From positions 1-36,595 of the forward strand of contig CALWGV010000088.1 of NCBI GenBank assembly GCA_944380185.1: a stretch of DNA of 36,595 bases. The letters are read 5' to 3'. The stretch comes from an uncultured Lachnospiraceae bacterium. Lineage in GTDB: Bacteria; Bacillota; Clostridia; Lachnospirales; Lachnospiraceae. Every line of letters begins with the position of its first letter. The first letter of the stretch is position 1. The translations under genes and the position numbers were made by a program. Shown one piece after another: positions 7,654-16,596 of the stretch. Below the pieces are notes generated by a model. That model saw nothing but the letters and a program-made list of their open reading frames with translations. It was not told where the DNA came from and made no database searches.

Positions 7654-7736
7654 AGAGTTGGATATTATCATACAGTTTGCAGCCGGCCCGATGGCTGTGG
7701 CTGCCTATAGAAAATAAATAGAAAGGAGACTGCTGT

Positions 7737-9281
7737 ATGAGACCAATCAGCATGGACAGGGTGGAGACTGTCCGTCAGGAGATTTATAATACGATCACGA
7801 GCCTGACCATGACCCATGAGCAGAAGCTGACTGCTCTAGCCAATCATGCCGACTCTTTGATGGAGGTGCTGGATGTCCCGGAGGGACTGGATGAGCTGTT
7901 GAATGTCCCCATCGAGAAAAAATGTATCTGTGATCTGAATGAGGGTCATGCTCCGGTGCGCCCCCGCTACATAGTTCCGGATTATGCCAAATTCATGCGC
8001 GAGGGATGCAAGTTCTTGAGACTGGATCCGCCCAAGGATCTGGCCGAAGCACTGAATTCTCTGCTGATTTTCTACAAGCATGTGCCTAGCGTTACCAACT
8101 ATCCGGTGTTTATCGGTAATCTGGATCAGTTGATCGAGCCTTTCCTGGATGGGGTGGATGATGAGACGGCGCTGAAAGCCATTCGGATGTTCCTGATGCA
8201 TGTGGACCGCACCATTGTGGATTCCTTCTGCCATGCGGATATCGGGCCGGTTCCGACCCGCGCGGGCATGCTGATTATGAAGGCGGAGTCCGAACTGGAG
8301 GATGCCACGCCCAATCTGACCATGCGCTATGATCCCGATGTTACCAGCGATGAGTATGCGCTGGCAGGCGTGGACTGTGCCCTGCACTGCGCAAAGCCCA
8401 GCTTTGCCAATGACAAGATGTTCCGCTCTGAGCTTGGCGATAATTATGCCATTGCCAGCTGCTATAATGGACTGCTGATTGGCGGAGGGTCCTTTACGCT
8501 GTGCCGCCTGCTGCTAAACCATATTGCAGATCGGGCAGACAGCATCGAGCAGTTCAAGAATGAGACGCTTCCCTATGTGCTGGATATCATGGCTCGCTAT
8601 ATGGATGCCAGAATCAAGTTTATTGTGGAGGAGAGCAATTTCTTCGAATACAATTTCCTGGCCAAGGAGGGCTTTATCGACAAGGATAAGTTCACGGCCA
8701 TGTACGGCCTGGTCGGTCTTGCCGAGTGCGTCAATACTCTCTTTGCGAAGGAGGGCAAGGAAGGACGGTTCGGCCACAGCGAGGAGGCTGTCCAGCTGGG
8801 CGTGGAGATCATGGACATTATTGATAACTTCAATAAAAATCATGTAAATCCTTACTGCAAGGGGACAAACGGTCACTTCCTGCTTCACGCGCAGGTAGGT
8901 CTGGCGGATGACATTCAGACCAGCCCCGGCACCCGCATCCCGATCGGTGAGGAACCAGCCGAGCTGATCGATCATCTGCGGGTCCTGGAGAGATTCCATA
9001 AATATTTTCCTTCGGGCACGGGAGATATCTTCCCCATTGATCTGACGGTGCACAACAACCCTCAGTATGTCCTGGATATCGTCAAGGGTAGCTTCAAGGA
9101 GGGTATCCGCTATCTGTCCTTCTACCGCAGTGACAGCGATGTAATTCGCGTCACCGGCTATCTGGTGAAGAGATCGGAGATGGAGAAGCTGGACCGTGGA
9201 GAGGCAGTGCTTCAGAATACTACGGGTCTGGGCCTGGGTGCGTCGAAGAACTGCAAGATTTTGGAGCGGAAGGTACGCTGA
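7737..9281 (+). CDS. yjjI: YjjI-family glycyl radical enzyme
   Basis: 514-aa cytosolic radical enzyme, the usual family length. The C-terminal glycyl radical motif is RVTGY, with the radical Gly at residue 474 (codon 9156-9158). The likely thiyl-radical cysteine is Cys242 in ASCYNGLLIGGGSF. The next gene, two bases on, encodes the matching activase YjjW, as expected for a glycyl radical pair. The substrate of YjjI is not known to me. In E. coli yjjI-yjjW lies next to deoCABD, and here it precedes a nucleoside transporter, cytidine deaminase and pyrimidine-nucleoside phosphorylase, so a role in (deoxy)nucleoside or pentose breakdown is inferred. AAGGAG lies upstream of the ATG. Oxygen-sensitive by class, in keeping with an anaerobe. 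Confidence 0.9.
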   Translation: MRPISMDRVETVRQEIYNTITSLTMTHEQKLTALANHADSLMEVLDVPEGLDELLNVPIEKKCICDLNEGHAPVRPRYIVPDYAKFMREGCKFLRLDPPKDLAEALNSLLIFYKHVPSVTNYPVFIGNLDQLIEPFLDGVDDETALKAIRMFLMHVDRTIVDSFCHADIGPVPTRAGMLIMKAESELEDATPNLTMRYDPDVTSDEYALAGVDCALHCAKPSFANDKMFRSELGDNYAIASCYNGLLIGGGSFTLCRLLLNHIADRADSIEQFKNETLPYVLDIMARYMDARIKFIVEESNFFEYNFLAKEGFIDKDKFTAMYGLVGLAECVNTLFAKEGKEGRFGHSEEAVQLGVEIMDIIDNFNKNHVNPYCKGTNGHFLLHAQVGLADDIQTSPGTRIPIGEEPAELIDHLRVLERFHKYFPSGTGDIFPIDLTVHNNPQYVLDIVKGSFKEGIRYLSFYRSDSDVIRVTGYLVKRSEMEKLDRGEAVLQNTTGLGLGASKNCKILERKVR

Positions 9282-9282
9282 G

Positions 9283-10194
9283 ATGGCAACGGAAGCACTG
9301 GTGAATAAAATTATTCCCTTCAGTTCGGTGGACGGTCCGGGTAACCGGACCGCCATCTTCCTGCAAGGCTGTAATTTTGACTGCCTGTATTGCCATAACC
9401 CGGAGACGATCAATCTGTGCATCAGCTGCGGAGCCTGCGTAAAGGTTTGCCCCGTTCAGGCCCTTTCCTGGGTGGACAAGCCGGAGGATATGAGTCGTGT
9501 TCATCACAGTGACGGAGACTGGCAGGCGAAGAATCGTCTTCACCAGGGGTACGTGGCCTATGATGTTGAGAAATGTGTCCTTTGCGATGCCTGTATTAAG
9601 ACCTGCCCCCATGGCAGTTCTCCCCGCATCCGTCATATGACGGCGGAGCAGGTGATGGAGGCGGTGCGCCGTCAGATTCCTTATATTCGGGGAATTACCG
9701 TTTCCGGAGGGGAATGTACGAGGCAGAGAGATTTTCTGGCAGAGCTCTTCAGCCTGGCGAGGAAGGAGGGACTTGATTGTCTGCTGGACAGCAACGGTAC
9801 TCTTGATTTCTCACAGGATCCGGAGCTTATGGAGGTGACCGACGGGGTTATGCTCGACATCAAGGCCTTTGGAGCACAGGATCACCGGATGATCACAGGC
9901 AGGGATAATACCCGGGTATTGGCCCAGGCGAGATATCTGGCAGGCATAGGGAAGCTTCCGGAGGTGCGCACAGTGATTGTGCCGGGACTTTTCAATGGTG
10001 AGGAGACAGTGAGGCGGACGGCGCAGATGCTGGAGCCGTATCTGGAGATCGCGCCGATCCGCTATAAGCTGATCAAATACCGGCCCATGGGCGTGCGCAG
10101 ACAATATGCCCTGTATCAGACACCGGATGATGCATACATGGGAAAGCTAAAGGAGATGGTTATCGCTCTGGGATTTGACGCAGTTATCGCTTAG
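9283..10194 (+). CDS. yjjW: YjjW-family glycyl radical enzyme activase (radical SAM)
   Basis: 303-aa radical SAM protein that would use S-adenosylmethionine and a [4Fe-4S] cluster to make the glycyl radical on YjjI. The N-terminus has the activase motif CNFDCLYC (Cys30, 34, 37). A ferredoxin-like insert with two cluster motifs follows: CISCGACVKVC (46-56) and CVLCDACIKTC (98-108). Then comes the SAM-contact segment GITVSGGE. The frame extends upstream into yjjI, but the ATG at 9283, one base after the yjjI stop, starts at the conserved N-terminus and is preceded by a purine-rich GGAAGG. The tight spacing points to co-translation with yjjI. Confidence 0.92.
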   Translation: MATEALVNKIIPFSSVDGPGNRTAIFLQGCNFDCLYCHNPETINLCISCGACVKVCPVQALSWVDKPEDMSRVHHSDGDWQAKNRLHQGYVAYDVEKCVLCDACIKTCPHGSSPRIRHMTAEQVMEAVRRQIPYIRGITVSGGECTRQRDFLAELFSLARKEGLDCLLDSNGTLDFSQDPELMEVTDGVMLDIKAFGAQDHRMITGRDNTRVLAQARYLAGIGKLPEVRTVIVPGLFNGEETVRRTAQMLEPYLEIAPIRYKLIKYRPMGVRRQYALYQTPDDAYMGKLKEMVIALGFDAVIA

Positions 10195-10241
10195 AGGTGT
10201 ACGGCAGCATGTCTGCCGGAAAATAATAGGAGGAAGGTTTA

Positions 10242-11786
10242 TTGGCAAGAGAACGGTCAGTGGACTTAGATACGAAAGTCATTGAGATGAAGGATATCGT
10301 CAAAAAGTTTGGCGATTTCGTGGCCAATGATCACATCAATCTAACCGTCCATAAAGGAGAAATCCACGCAATTCTGGGAGAGAACGGAGCAGGAAAAAGT
10401 ACACTGATGAACGTGTTGTATGGTCTGTATCGTCCCACTTCAGGTGAGATTTATGTAAACGGAAAACGGGAGGACATCGATGGTCCCAGCAAGGCCATCC
10501 AGTGCGGAATTGGCATGGTTCATCAGCACTTTATGCTGGTACAGCCCTTTACCGTCACGGAGAACATTGTGCTGGGGATGGAGCCGATGAAGGGCATTAC
10601 TCTCGACATGGCCAAGGCCAGACAGGATGTGGTTGAGCTGTCCCAGCGCTACGGCATGGCAGTGGACCCGGACGCCCGGATTGAAGATATTTCCGTGGGT
10701 ATGCAGCAGAGAGTGGAGATTCTGAAGGTATTGTTCCGCGGCGCTCAGACTTTAATTCTGGATGAGCCGACGGCTTCGCTGACGCCTCAGGAAATCACAG
10801 AATTGATTCACATCATGGAAAAGCTGACGGCGGATGGCAAGTCCATTATTCTGATTACGCACAAGCTGAAGGAGATCAAGGCTGCCGCCGACTACTGCAC
10901 GATCATTCGTCTGGGCAAATACATTGACACCGTAAAGGTGTCCGATGTGACGGAGCAGGATCTGGCCAGCATGATGGTAGGACGAAATGTCACCTTCACA
11001 GTGGAGAAGGAAGAAAAAGAGCCCGGCGAGGTGGTTTTGGAGGTAAAGAATCTGCGCGGCAGAGATTACCGCAAGGTAGAGATCCTGAAAGGTCTGAATC
11101 TCAATGTGCGCCGGGGAGAAATCCTGGGCATAGCCGGTATCGACGGCAATGGTCAAACCGAGCTGGTGGAGATCATTACCGGTCTGCGCAAGGCGGAGGG
11201 CGGTTCCATTATGATCAACGGTGAGAATATCTTCAATGCAAAGCCCCGCACCATCTTTGAAAGGGGTGTATCCAGCATCCCGGCTGACCGGCAGAAGCAT
11301 GGACTGGTTTTGGATTTTACGGTAGCAGAAAACATGGTGCTTCAGAATTACCGCAGCCCTCAGTTCCAGCAGTATGGATTCCTGAAAAAAGACGCTATTC
11401 GCAAGTATGCGCAGGATGCGGTGAAAAAATATGATATTCGTCCGGCGGATGCGGCAGACCGGCCGGCGGGAACCCTTTCCGGCGGCAATCAGCAGAAAGT
11501 TATTGTTGCCCGGGAGGTGAATAACGACAAGGATTTGCTGATCGCGGTAAATCCCACCCGAGGGCTGGATGTGGGGGCGATTGAGTATGTACATCGCTAT
11601 ATAGTGGAACAGAGAAACAAGGGCAAGGCGGTTTTGTTAGTTTCCTTTGAGCTGGACGAAATTATGAGTCTTTCCGATCGGATTGATGTAATCTATGACG
11701 GCAAGATCGTGGGTTCTATGGCGGGCAAGGATGCCGATGAGAACACTCTTGGCTTGATGATGGCAGGAGGTACGCACCATGAGTAA
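10242..11786 (+). CDS. Nucleoside ABC transporter ATPase with two ABC domains (NupO/YufO-like)
   Basis: 514-aa cytosolic ATPase that would power nucleoside import through the two following permeases. The first ABC domain is canonical: Walker A GENGAGKST at 46-54, signature region ISVGMQQRVEI, and Walker B LILDEPTASLTP. The second domain has the degenerate features usual in this family: GIDGNGQTE in place of Walker A, and AVNPTRGLD without the catalytic Glu, but an intact LSGGNQQK signature. The start is TTG, with AGGAGG at 10228-10233, eight bases upstream. The 3' end overlaps the first permease by 8 bases. It follows yjjW by 47 bases with no terminator, so yjjI-yjjW and the transporter are probably one operon. 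Confidence 0.93.
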   Translation: MARERSVDLDTKVIEMKDIVKKFGDFVANDHINLTVHKGEIHAILGENGAGKSTLMNVLYGLYRPTSGEIYVNGKREDIDGPSKAIQCGIGMVHQHFMLVQPFTVTENIVLGMEPMKGITLDMAKARQDVVELSQRYGMAVDPDARIEDISVGMQQRVEILKVLFRGAQTLILDEPTASLTPQEITELIHIMEKLTADGKSIILITHKLKEIKAAADYCTIIRLGKYIDTVKVSDVTEQDLASMMVGRNVTFTVEKEEKEPGEVVLEVKNLRGRDYRKVEILKGLNLNVRRGEILGIAGIDGNGQTELVEIITGLRKAEGGSIMINGENIFNAKPRTIFERGVSSIPADRQKHGLVLDFTVAENMVLQNYRSPQFQQYGFLKKDAIRKYAQDAVKKYDIRPADAADRPAGTLSGGNQQKVIVAREVNNDKDLLIAVNPTRGLDVGAIEYVHRYIVEQRNKGKAVLLVSFELDEIMSLSDRIDVIYDGKIVGSMAGKDADENTLGLMMAGGTHHE

Positions 11787-12837
11787 AAATAAGAGCATTT
11801 TTCAGAGCCATATATTTCTCACCGTGGTGGCTGTTATCGTAGCATTTTTGGTGGGAGCCATATTCTTGGGCATCATGGGCTATAATCCCATCACGGTATA
11901 TACCACTCTGATCACCGGTATTTTCAGCCGCCCCCGGTATATAGCTTATTCGGTCGTATATGCCACTCCCCTGATTTTTGTGGGACTGTCCGTTGCCTTC
12001 TCTTTTAAAACGGGTGTCTTCAACATTGGCGCGGAGGGACAGTTTGTCGTGGGCAGCATGGCGGCATGTCTGGTTGGCATTTTTGTAGATGCTCCGCCGA
12101 TTATTCATGTGCCGCTGTGTTTTCTGGCTGCAGCGGTGGCTGGCGCCGTATGGGGAATTATTGTCGGTTTCCTGAAGGTAAAGTGGGGAATCAACGAAGT
12201 GCTGTCCATGATCATGTTTAACTGGATTGCATTCTACCTTTCCAACTATATTGTAGAGTTTCCTGCCGTTCACAGCGAAGGCACTGCGGAAGCGACGAAA
12301 AATGTCGCGGATACGGCAAGAATTCTTCTGCCGGCTGGCCTTAGAGACGTGCTGGCGCCTACCTCCAACTATGGTATTCTGATTGCCCTTGTATTTGTGG
12401 TGATTGTCTATTTAATCATCGAGAAAACTACTCTGGGCTATGAAATGAAGGCGGTGGGCTACAACAAAAATGCGGCGGAATATGCCGGTATCGGAGTGAA
12501 CAAAGCGATCCTTACGGCAATGGCCATATCCGGGGCGCTGGCCGGAATGGGAGGCGCAGTGCAGCTTTTGGGAATGGGACAGCGTATCAGTCTGTTCTCC
12601 GGTCAGGAAGGGTTTGGCTTTGAGGGAATCAGCGTGGCGCTGATCGGCGCTTCCAACCCCATCGGCGTATTCTTCAGCGGTCTGTTCTATGGGGCGCTGA
12701 AGTACGGCGGCAGTAAGTTAAACCTGATACAGGCGCCGTCGGAGATTGTGGATGTAATCACGGGTACTATCGTGTTCTTTATCGCCATCTCCCATGTATT
12801 CAAAGTGGTGCGCAGGAAAAAGAAGGAGGTTAGCTGA
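11779..12837 (+). CDS. Nucleoside ABC transporter permease, subunit 1 (NupP/YufP-like)
   Basis: 352-aa integral membrane protein of the BPD type-2 permease family, with about eight to ten hydrophobic helices. The family segment FKTGVFNIGAEGQFVVGS near residues 77-94 and the later GYEMKAVGYNKNAAEYAGI coupling region are present, as in RbsC-like and YufP-like subunits. It overlaps the ATPase gene by 8 bases and has GCAGGAGG upstream. It pairs with the next permease as a heterodimer. Substrate inferred from the BMP lipoprotein and salvage genes. Confidence 0.92.
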   Translation: MSKNKSIFQSHIFLTVVAVIVAFLVGAIFLGIMGYNPITVYTTLITGIFSRPRYIAYSVVYATPLIFVGLSVAFSFKTGVFNIGAEGQFVVGSMAACLVGIFVDAPPIIHVPLCFLAAAVAGAVWGIIVGFLKVKWGINEVLSMIMFNWIAFYLSNYIVEFPAVHSEGTAEATKNVADTARILLPAGLRDVLAPTSNYGILIALVFVVIVYLIIEKTTLGYEMKAVGYNKNAAEYAGIGVNKAILTAMAISGALAGMGGAVQLLGMGQRISLFSGQEGFGFEGISVALIGASNPIGVFFSGLFYGALKYGGSKLNLIQAPSEIVDVITGTIVFFIAISHVFKVVRRKKKEVS

Positions 12838-12839
12838 TT

Positions 12840-13781
12840 ATGGATTCAATTATTAACAGTCTGGGGACATTGATCTATGCAACCCTGATTTACACGCCTC
12901 CGCTTGTATTTGCGGCCATGGGTTCCTGTTTTTCGGAAAATAGCGGTGTTGTCAACATCGGCATCGAAGGAACAATGACGATCGGAGCTTTTACAGGAGC
13001 GGCTGTAGCTTATTTTACCGGAAACGCCTGGGTGGGCTTTTTGTGCGCAGGTCTTGCGGGAGCAGCTTTTGGTCTGCTTCACGCGATAGCCACGGTATCG
13101 CTGAATGCCGACCAGACGATCACCGGCACAGCCATTAATTTCCTGGCTCCTGGCGTTGCCCTTTTGATTTCCAAGGCATTATTTAATTCGTCGGATACAC
13201 CGGCATTGATTGACAGCAAGCTGCCGATGCTTTTTAATGGTGTTTTTGACGGGAATTCCGCGTGGTCACGGTTCTTCCGCAATATTTTTAACAACTACGC
13301 AACGTCGTTTCTGATGTTTGCCCTAGTTCTGCTGGTATGGTTTATTTTCTACAAGACGCGATTTGGGCTGCGGCTGCGTGCCGTGGGCGAACATCCGCGT
13401 GCCTGCGATACCCTGGGCATCAATGTGCAGAGAACACGTTATATTGCGGTAATTATTTCTGATTTTCTGGCTGGTCTGGGCGGCGCCTGCGTGACCATGG
13501 CGATTATGAACCAGTTCCGTCCGATCTCTATCGTAGGTCAGGGCTTTATCGCCATCGCGGCGGTTATCTTTGGCAAGTTTCGTCCTCAGGGAGCGCTGGT
13601 TGCCTGCCTGCTGTTTGGCTTCTGCACCGGGCTGAAGGTGGTTATGGGTTCCAACAATGTGATTTCGGCGCAGCTGATTTCCATGATTCCTTACGTGGTG
13701 ACGGTGATTGTGCTGATCCTCTTTGTGGGACGCTCCCGTACTCCTTCCGCCAACGGCAAGCCTTATGTGAAATCCAGATAA
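12840..13781 (+). CDS. Nucleoside ABC transporter permease, subunit 2 (NupQ/YufQ-like)
   Basis: 313-aa membrane protein, second half of the permease heterodimer. The segment SENSGVVNIGIEGTMTIGAF is the same loop as in the partner subunit, and RFGLRLRAVGEHPRACDTLGI is the coupling region that contacts the ATPase. It starts two bases after the previous stop, with AAGGAGG upstream. A perfect hairpin follows in the gap before cdd. Confidence 0.92.
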   Translation: MDSIINSLGTLIYATLIYTPPLVFAAMGSCFSENSGVVNIGIEGTMTIGAFTGAAVAYFTGNAWVGFLCAGLAGAAFGLLHAIATVSLNADQTITGTAINFLAPGVALLISKALFNSSDTPALIDSKLPMLFNGVFDGNSAWSRFFRNIFNNYATSFLMFALVLLVWFIFYKTRFGLRLRAVGEHPRACDTLGINVQRTRYIAVIISDFLAGLGGACVTMAIMNQFRPISIVGQGFIAIAAVIFGKFRPQGALVACLLFGFCTGLKVVMGSNNVISAQLISMIPYVVTVIVLILFVGRSRTPSANGKPYVKSR

Positions 13782-13810
13782 TACAGTGGAAATATAGTCA
13801 ATGGCAATAT

Positions 13811-13835
13811 GACCGCCGGCCATCGTCCGGCGGTC
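13811..13835 (+). repeat. Perfect inverted repeat between permease and cdd
   Basis: GACCGCCGG at 13811-13819 and CCGGCGGTC at 13827-13835 form a 9-bp stem with a 7-base loop. No T run follows, so it is more likely an mRNA-stabilising, partial-stop or binding element than a standard terminator. The rest of the gap holds the cdd ribosome binding site. Confidence 0.5.
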
Positions 13836-13896
13836 GGCCTGTCTAAAGAGGCAGAATCGCGAAAACGATCTGTCTGAGATAAGGAGGTTTTTATTT

Positions 13897-14319
13897 ATGG
13901 AAAAAAGAGCAGGAGACAGCGCATTGATCCGTGAGGCGATACAGGCGCGGGAGAATGCCTATACGCCCTATTCCCATTTCCGTGTGGGAGCGGCCCTGCG
14001 CACCGCAGAGGGAAAGGTTTACCGCGGTTGCAATATTGAAAACGCCGGCTACACGCCCAGCAACTGCGCGGAACGGACGGCTATTTTCAAGGCGGTCAGC
14101 GAGGGGGAGAGAAACTTTGATACCATAGCCATCGTGGCCGGCAAGGAGGGGGAGGAGCTGGTGCCCCCGACTCCCTGCGGGGTCTGCGGCCAGGTGATGA
14201 TGGAATTCTGCGACCCGGAGACCTTCCGTATTCTTCTGGCCACCTCGCCGGAGGAGTACGAGGTGTGGACGCTGGCAAAAATTCTTCCTCTTGGCTTTGG
14301 CCCCAAGGATCTTCTGTGA
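13897..14319 (+). CDS. cdd: Cytidine deaminase
   Basis: 140-aa zinc enzyme that deaminates cytidine and deoxycytidine to uridine and deoxyuridine. The zinc and catalytic motif CAE (Cys57-Ala-Glu59, in NCAERTAIF) and PCGVC (Cys94, Cys97) are intact. The length fits the small tetrameric bacterial type. AAGGAGG lies upstream of the ATG. It stops 17 bases before pdp, so imported cytidine can flow straight into phosphorolysis as uridine. Confidence 0.96.
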   Translation: MEKRAGDSALIREAIQARENAYTPYSHFRVGAALRTAEGKVYRGCNIENAGYTPSNCAERTAIFKAVSEGERNFDTIAIVAGKEGEELVPPTPCGVCGQVMMEFCDPETFRILLATSPEEYEVWTLAKILPLGFGPKDLL

Positions 14320-14336
14320 GCGGGAGGTGACAGAAT

Positions 14337-15668
14337 ATGCGCATGTATGATCTGATTATGAAGAAACGGGACGGAGGGGTTCTGTCGGCCGAGGAAATCC
14401 GTTTTATGATTGACGGCTATGTAAAGGGAGAGATTCCGGATTATCAGATGTCCGCCATGTGCATGGCCATATGGTTTCGCGGGATGACCGATGAAGAGAC
14501 CGGAGAGATGACCCTGTGCATGGCGGCCTCCGGCGATCAGATGGATTTGTCCGGTATAGAGGGGGTCAAGGTGGATAAGCATAGCACCGGCGGGGTAGGC
14601 GACAAGACAACGCTGGTGCTGGGACCCATTGTGGCGGCCTGCGGCGGCAAGGTAGCCAAGATGTCGGGGCGCGGTTTAGGCCATACCGGAGGCACTCTGG
14701 ATAAGCTGGAATCCATCCCGGGCCTGTCGGTGGCCATAGAACCGGAGAAATTTATTAAGCAGGTCAATGAAATTGGTCTGTGTGTGGCAGGGCAGACCGG
14801 AAATCTGGTGCCGGCGGACAAAAAACTGTATGCCCTGCGGGACGTGACGGCCACAGTGGACAGTATTCCGCTGATTGCCGCTTCGATTATGAGCAAGAAG
14901 CTGGCGTCGGGCAGCGACGCCATCGTGCTGGATGTGAAGACCGGCAGCGGCGCTTTCATGAAGACGCTGGAGGATTCCATCCTGCTGGCGCAGAAAATGG
15001 TGGCCATCGGCACCCATGCAGGACGGCGGACGATAGCCCTGATTACCGATATGGATACGCCGTTAGGCCACTACGTGGGCAATGCACTGGAGGTGCAGGA
15101 GGCAGCGGCTACGCTGAAGGGAGAGGGGCCGGAGGACCTGACGGAGGTCTGTCTGATTCTGGCGGCCAATATGCTGGAACTGTCAGGCAAGGGAAGTTAT
15201 GAGGAATGCCTGGCCATGGCAAAACAGGCAATCGCCGACGGCAGCGCCTTCAAAAAACTCCATGCTATGGTAAAGGCCCAGGGCGGAGACGACCGCGTCC
15301 TGGACGATCCTGCGCTTTTTGGAACGGCCGCCTATGTGGAAGAACTGAAAGCCCCGGCCTCCGGTTATGTGCAGCACATCGATACCGAGGGCTGCGGCAT
15401 CGCTGCGGCTATGCTGGGAGCCGGCCGTGAAAAGAAGGAGGATTCCATCGATATGCTGGCGGGGCTTTATCTGGCAAAGAAAGAGGGGGATCCGGTGCAG
15501 GAAGGAGAAACCCTCGCCCGGCTCTACACCAATGAAAAAGAAAAGATGGGGGACGCGATGGAAAAGCTTCTGTCCTGCTATCGGATCGGAGCAGAGAGGC
15601 CGCACACACTTCCTCTGATTCTGGCGAAGGTGACCAAGAATGGCGCAGAGCGCTACGACGGCAAATAA
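14337..15668 (+). CDS. pdp: Pyrimidine-nucleoside phosphorylase
   Basis: 443-aa cytosolic enzyme that splits uridine, deoxyuridine or thymidine with phosphate to the base and (deoxy)ribose-1-phosphate. The family signature SGRGLGHTGGTLDKLESIPG and the phosphate-binding KHSTGGVGDK are intact, followed by the C-terminal PYNP domain. Length and sequence fit the Firmicute Pdp type rather than a thymidine-only enzyme. GGGAGG lies nine bases before the ATG; a second ATG two codons later is possible. No deoB, deoC or deoD is seen in the window. The operon appears to end at the large hairpin at 15705-15752. Confidence 0.94.
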   Translation: MRMYDLIMKKRDGGVLSAEEIRFMIDGYVKGEIPDYQMSAMCMAIWFRGMTDEETGEMTLCMAASGDQMDLSGIEGVKVDKHSTGGVGDKTTLVLGPIVAACGGKVAKMSGRGLGHTGGTLDKLESIPGLSVAIEPEKFIKQVNEIGLCVAGQTGNLVPADKKLYALRDVTATVDSIPLIAASIMSKKLASGSDAIVLDVKTGSGAFMKTLEDSILLAQKMVAIGTHAGRRTIALITDMDTPLGHYVGNALEVQEAAATLKGEGPEDLTEVCLILAANMLELSGKGSYEECLAMAKQAIADGSAFKKLHAMVKAQGGDDRVLDDPALFGTAAYVEELKAPASGYVQHIDTEGCGIAAAMLGAGREKKEDSIDMLAGLYLAKKEGDPVQEGETLARLYTNEKEKMGDAMEKLLSCYRIGAERPHTLPLILAKVTKNGAERYDGK

Positions 15669-15704
15669 AAAATAAAAATAGCAAGCTGGGCTGAACAGGA
15701 TAAG

Positions 15705-15752
15705 CTCCTCTCTCATAGTCTGTAGTATCGGACTGTGAGAGAGGAGTTTTTT
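15705..15752 (+). terminator. Large intrinsic terminator whose stem contains the next gene's ribosome binding site
   Basis: Bases 15705-15720 pair with 15731-15746 along 16 bp with one U-G wobble, around a 10-base loop. TTTTTT follows at 15747-15752, and the amidase ATG is the very next base. The right arm carries GAGAGGAG, the only ribosome binding site for that gene. Confidence 0.88.
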
Positions 15753-16568
15753 ATGGCTTATAAAATTGCGATTGATCCGGGACATGGCGGCAGGGATCCG
15801 GGGGCTGTCTATGAGGGACGTCAGGAGAAGGACGATGTGCTGGAGCTGGCGTTGGCAGTGGGACAGATCCTGGAGGACAGCGGAGCGGATGTGGTTTACA
15901 CCAGAGTGGACGATGTGTACAACACCCCTTTTGAAAAAGCAACAATGGGCAATAATTCAGGAGCGGATCTCTTTGTCTCCTTTCACCGCAATGCTACGCC
16001 TACCCCGGGAAGTGCAAATGGAGCAGAGGTGCTGGTCTATTCCGATGAGGGGCTGCCTGCCCAGGTGGCACGCAATGTGCTGGCGGAGCTGTCGGAGGCC
16101 GGTTTTGCCAATCGCGGCGTGATCGAGAGAAAGAATCTGGTAGTGCTGAGACGGACACAGATGCCGGCAGTGCTTCTGGAAGTGGGGTTTATCGATAATC
16201 CGGAGGATAATCAGACATTCGACAGTGAATTTGAACAGATTGCCCAGGGCATAGCTGATGGCATTCTGGAGAGCGTGGGAATAACCTCCGCTCCTTCGCA
16301 GGGGATGGAAAATCCGGATGAAGAGATGCCTGTGCCCGATGGCTCTGAGCCGGAGGTTTTGTATCGGGTGCAGGTGGGAGCTTACCGGGAGAGGAATTAT
16401 GCCTACGATATGCTCAATCAGCTGCTGGCTGACGGCTTTCCTGCCTTTATTCTGTACGATGATAATCTGTACCGGGTACAGGTGGGGGCTTTTGCCAATC
16501 TGGAGAATGCTATACGCATGGAGAGATCTCTGCGAGAATACGGATATAATACCTATATCACAACATAA
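15753..16568 (+). CDS. N-acetylmuramoyl-L-alanine amidase with SPOR domain, CwlC-like
   Basis: 271-aa wall hydrolase. The Amidase_3 domain (1-178) has zinc ligands His11 (DPGHGG), Glu25 (RQEK) and His78 (SFHRN), and the catalytic Glu143 (LLEVGF). After an acidic linker, a SPOR domain (about 197-271) contains two repeats, LYRVQVGAY and LYRVQVGAF. There is no signal peptide. The same plan is seen in Bacillus CwlC, a mother-cell lysis amidase made late in sporulation, so that role is inferred. A GTG six codons upstream is in frame, but the ATG at 15753 has GAGAGGAG six bases before it. That site is locked in the terminator stem, so expression may need a transcript starting inside the hairpin. 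I see no clear promoter for it. Confidence 0.85.
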   Translation: MAYKIAIDPGHGGRDPGAVYEGRQEKDDVLELALAVGQILEDSGADVVYTRVDDVYNTPFEKATMGNNSGADLFVSFHRNATPTPGSANGAEVLVYSDEGLPAQVARNVLAELSEAGFANRGVIERKNLVVLRRTQMPAVLLEVGFIDNPEDNQTFDSEFEQIAQGIADGILESVGITSAPSQGMENPDEEMPVPDGSEPEVLYRVQVGAYRERNYAYDMLNQLLADGFPAFILYDDNLYRVQVGAFANLENAIRMERSLREYGYNTYITT

Positions 16569-16596
16569 ACTGATGGCGAAACGAAAGAAGGTCTGC

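Noticed and set aside
11102-11570. Second ABC domain of the nucleoside ATPase as damaged by mutation
   Set aside because: The degenerate Walker A and missing Glu are normal for this two-domain family.
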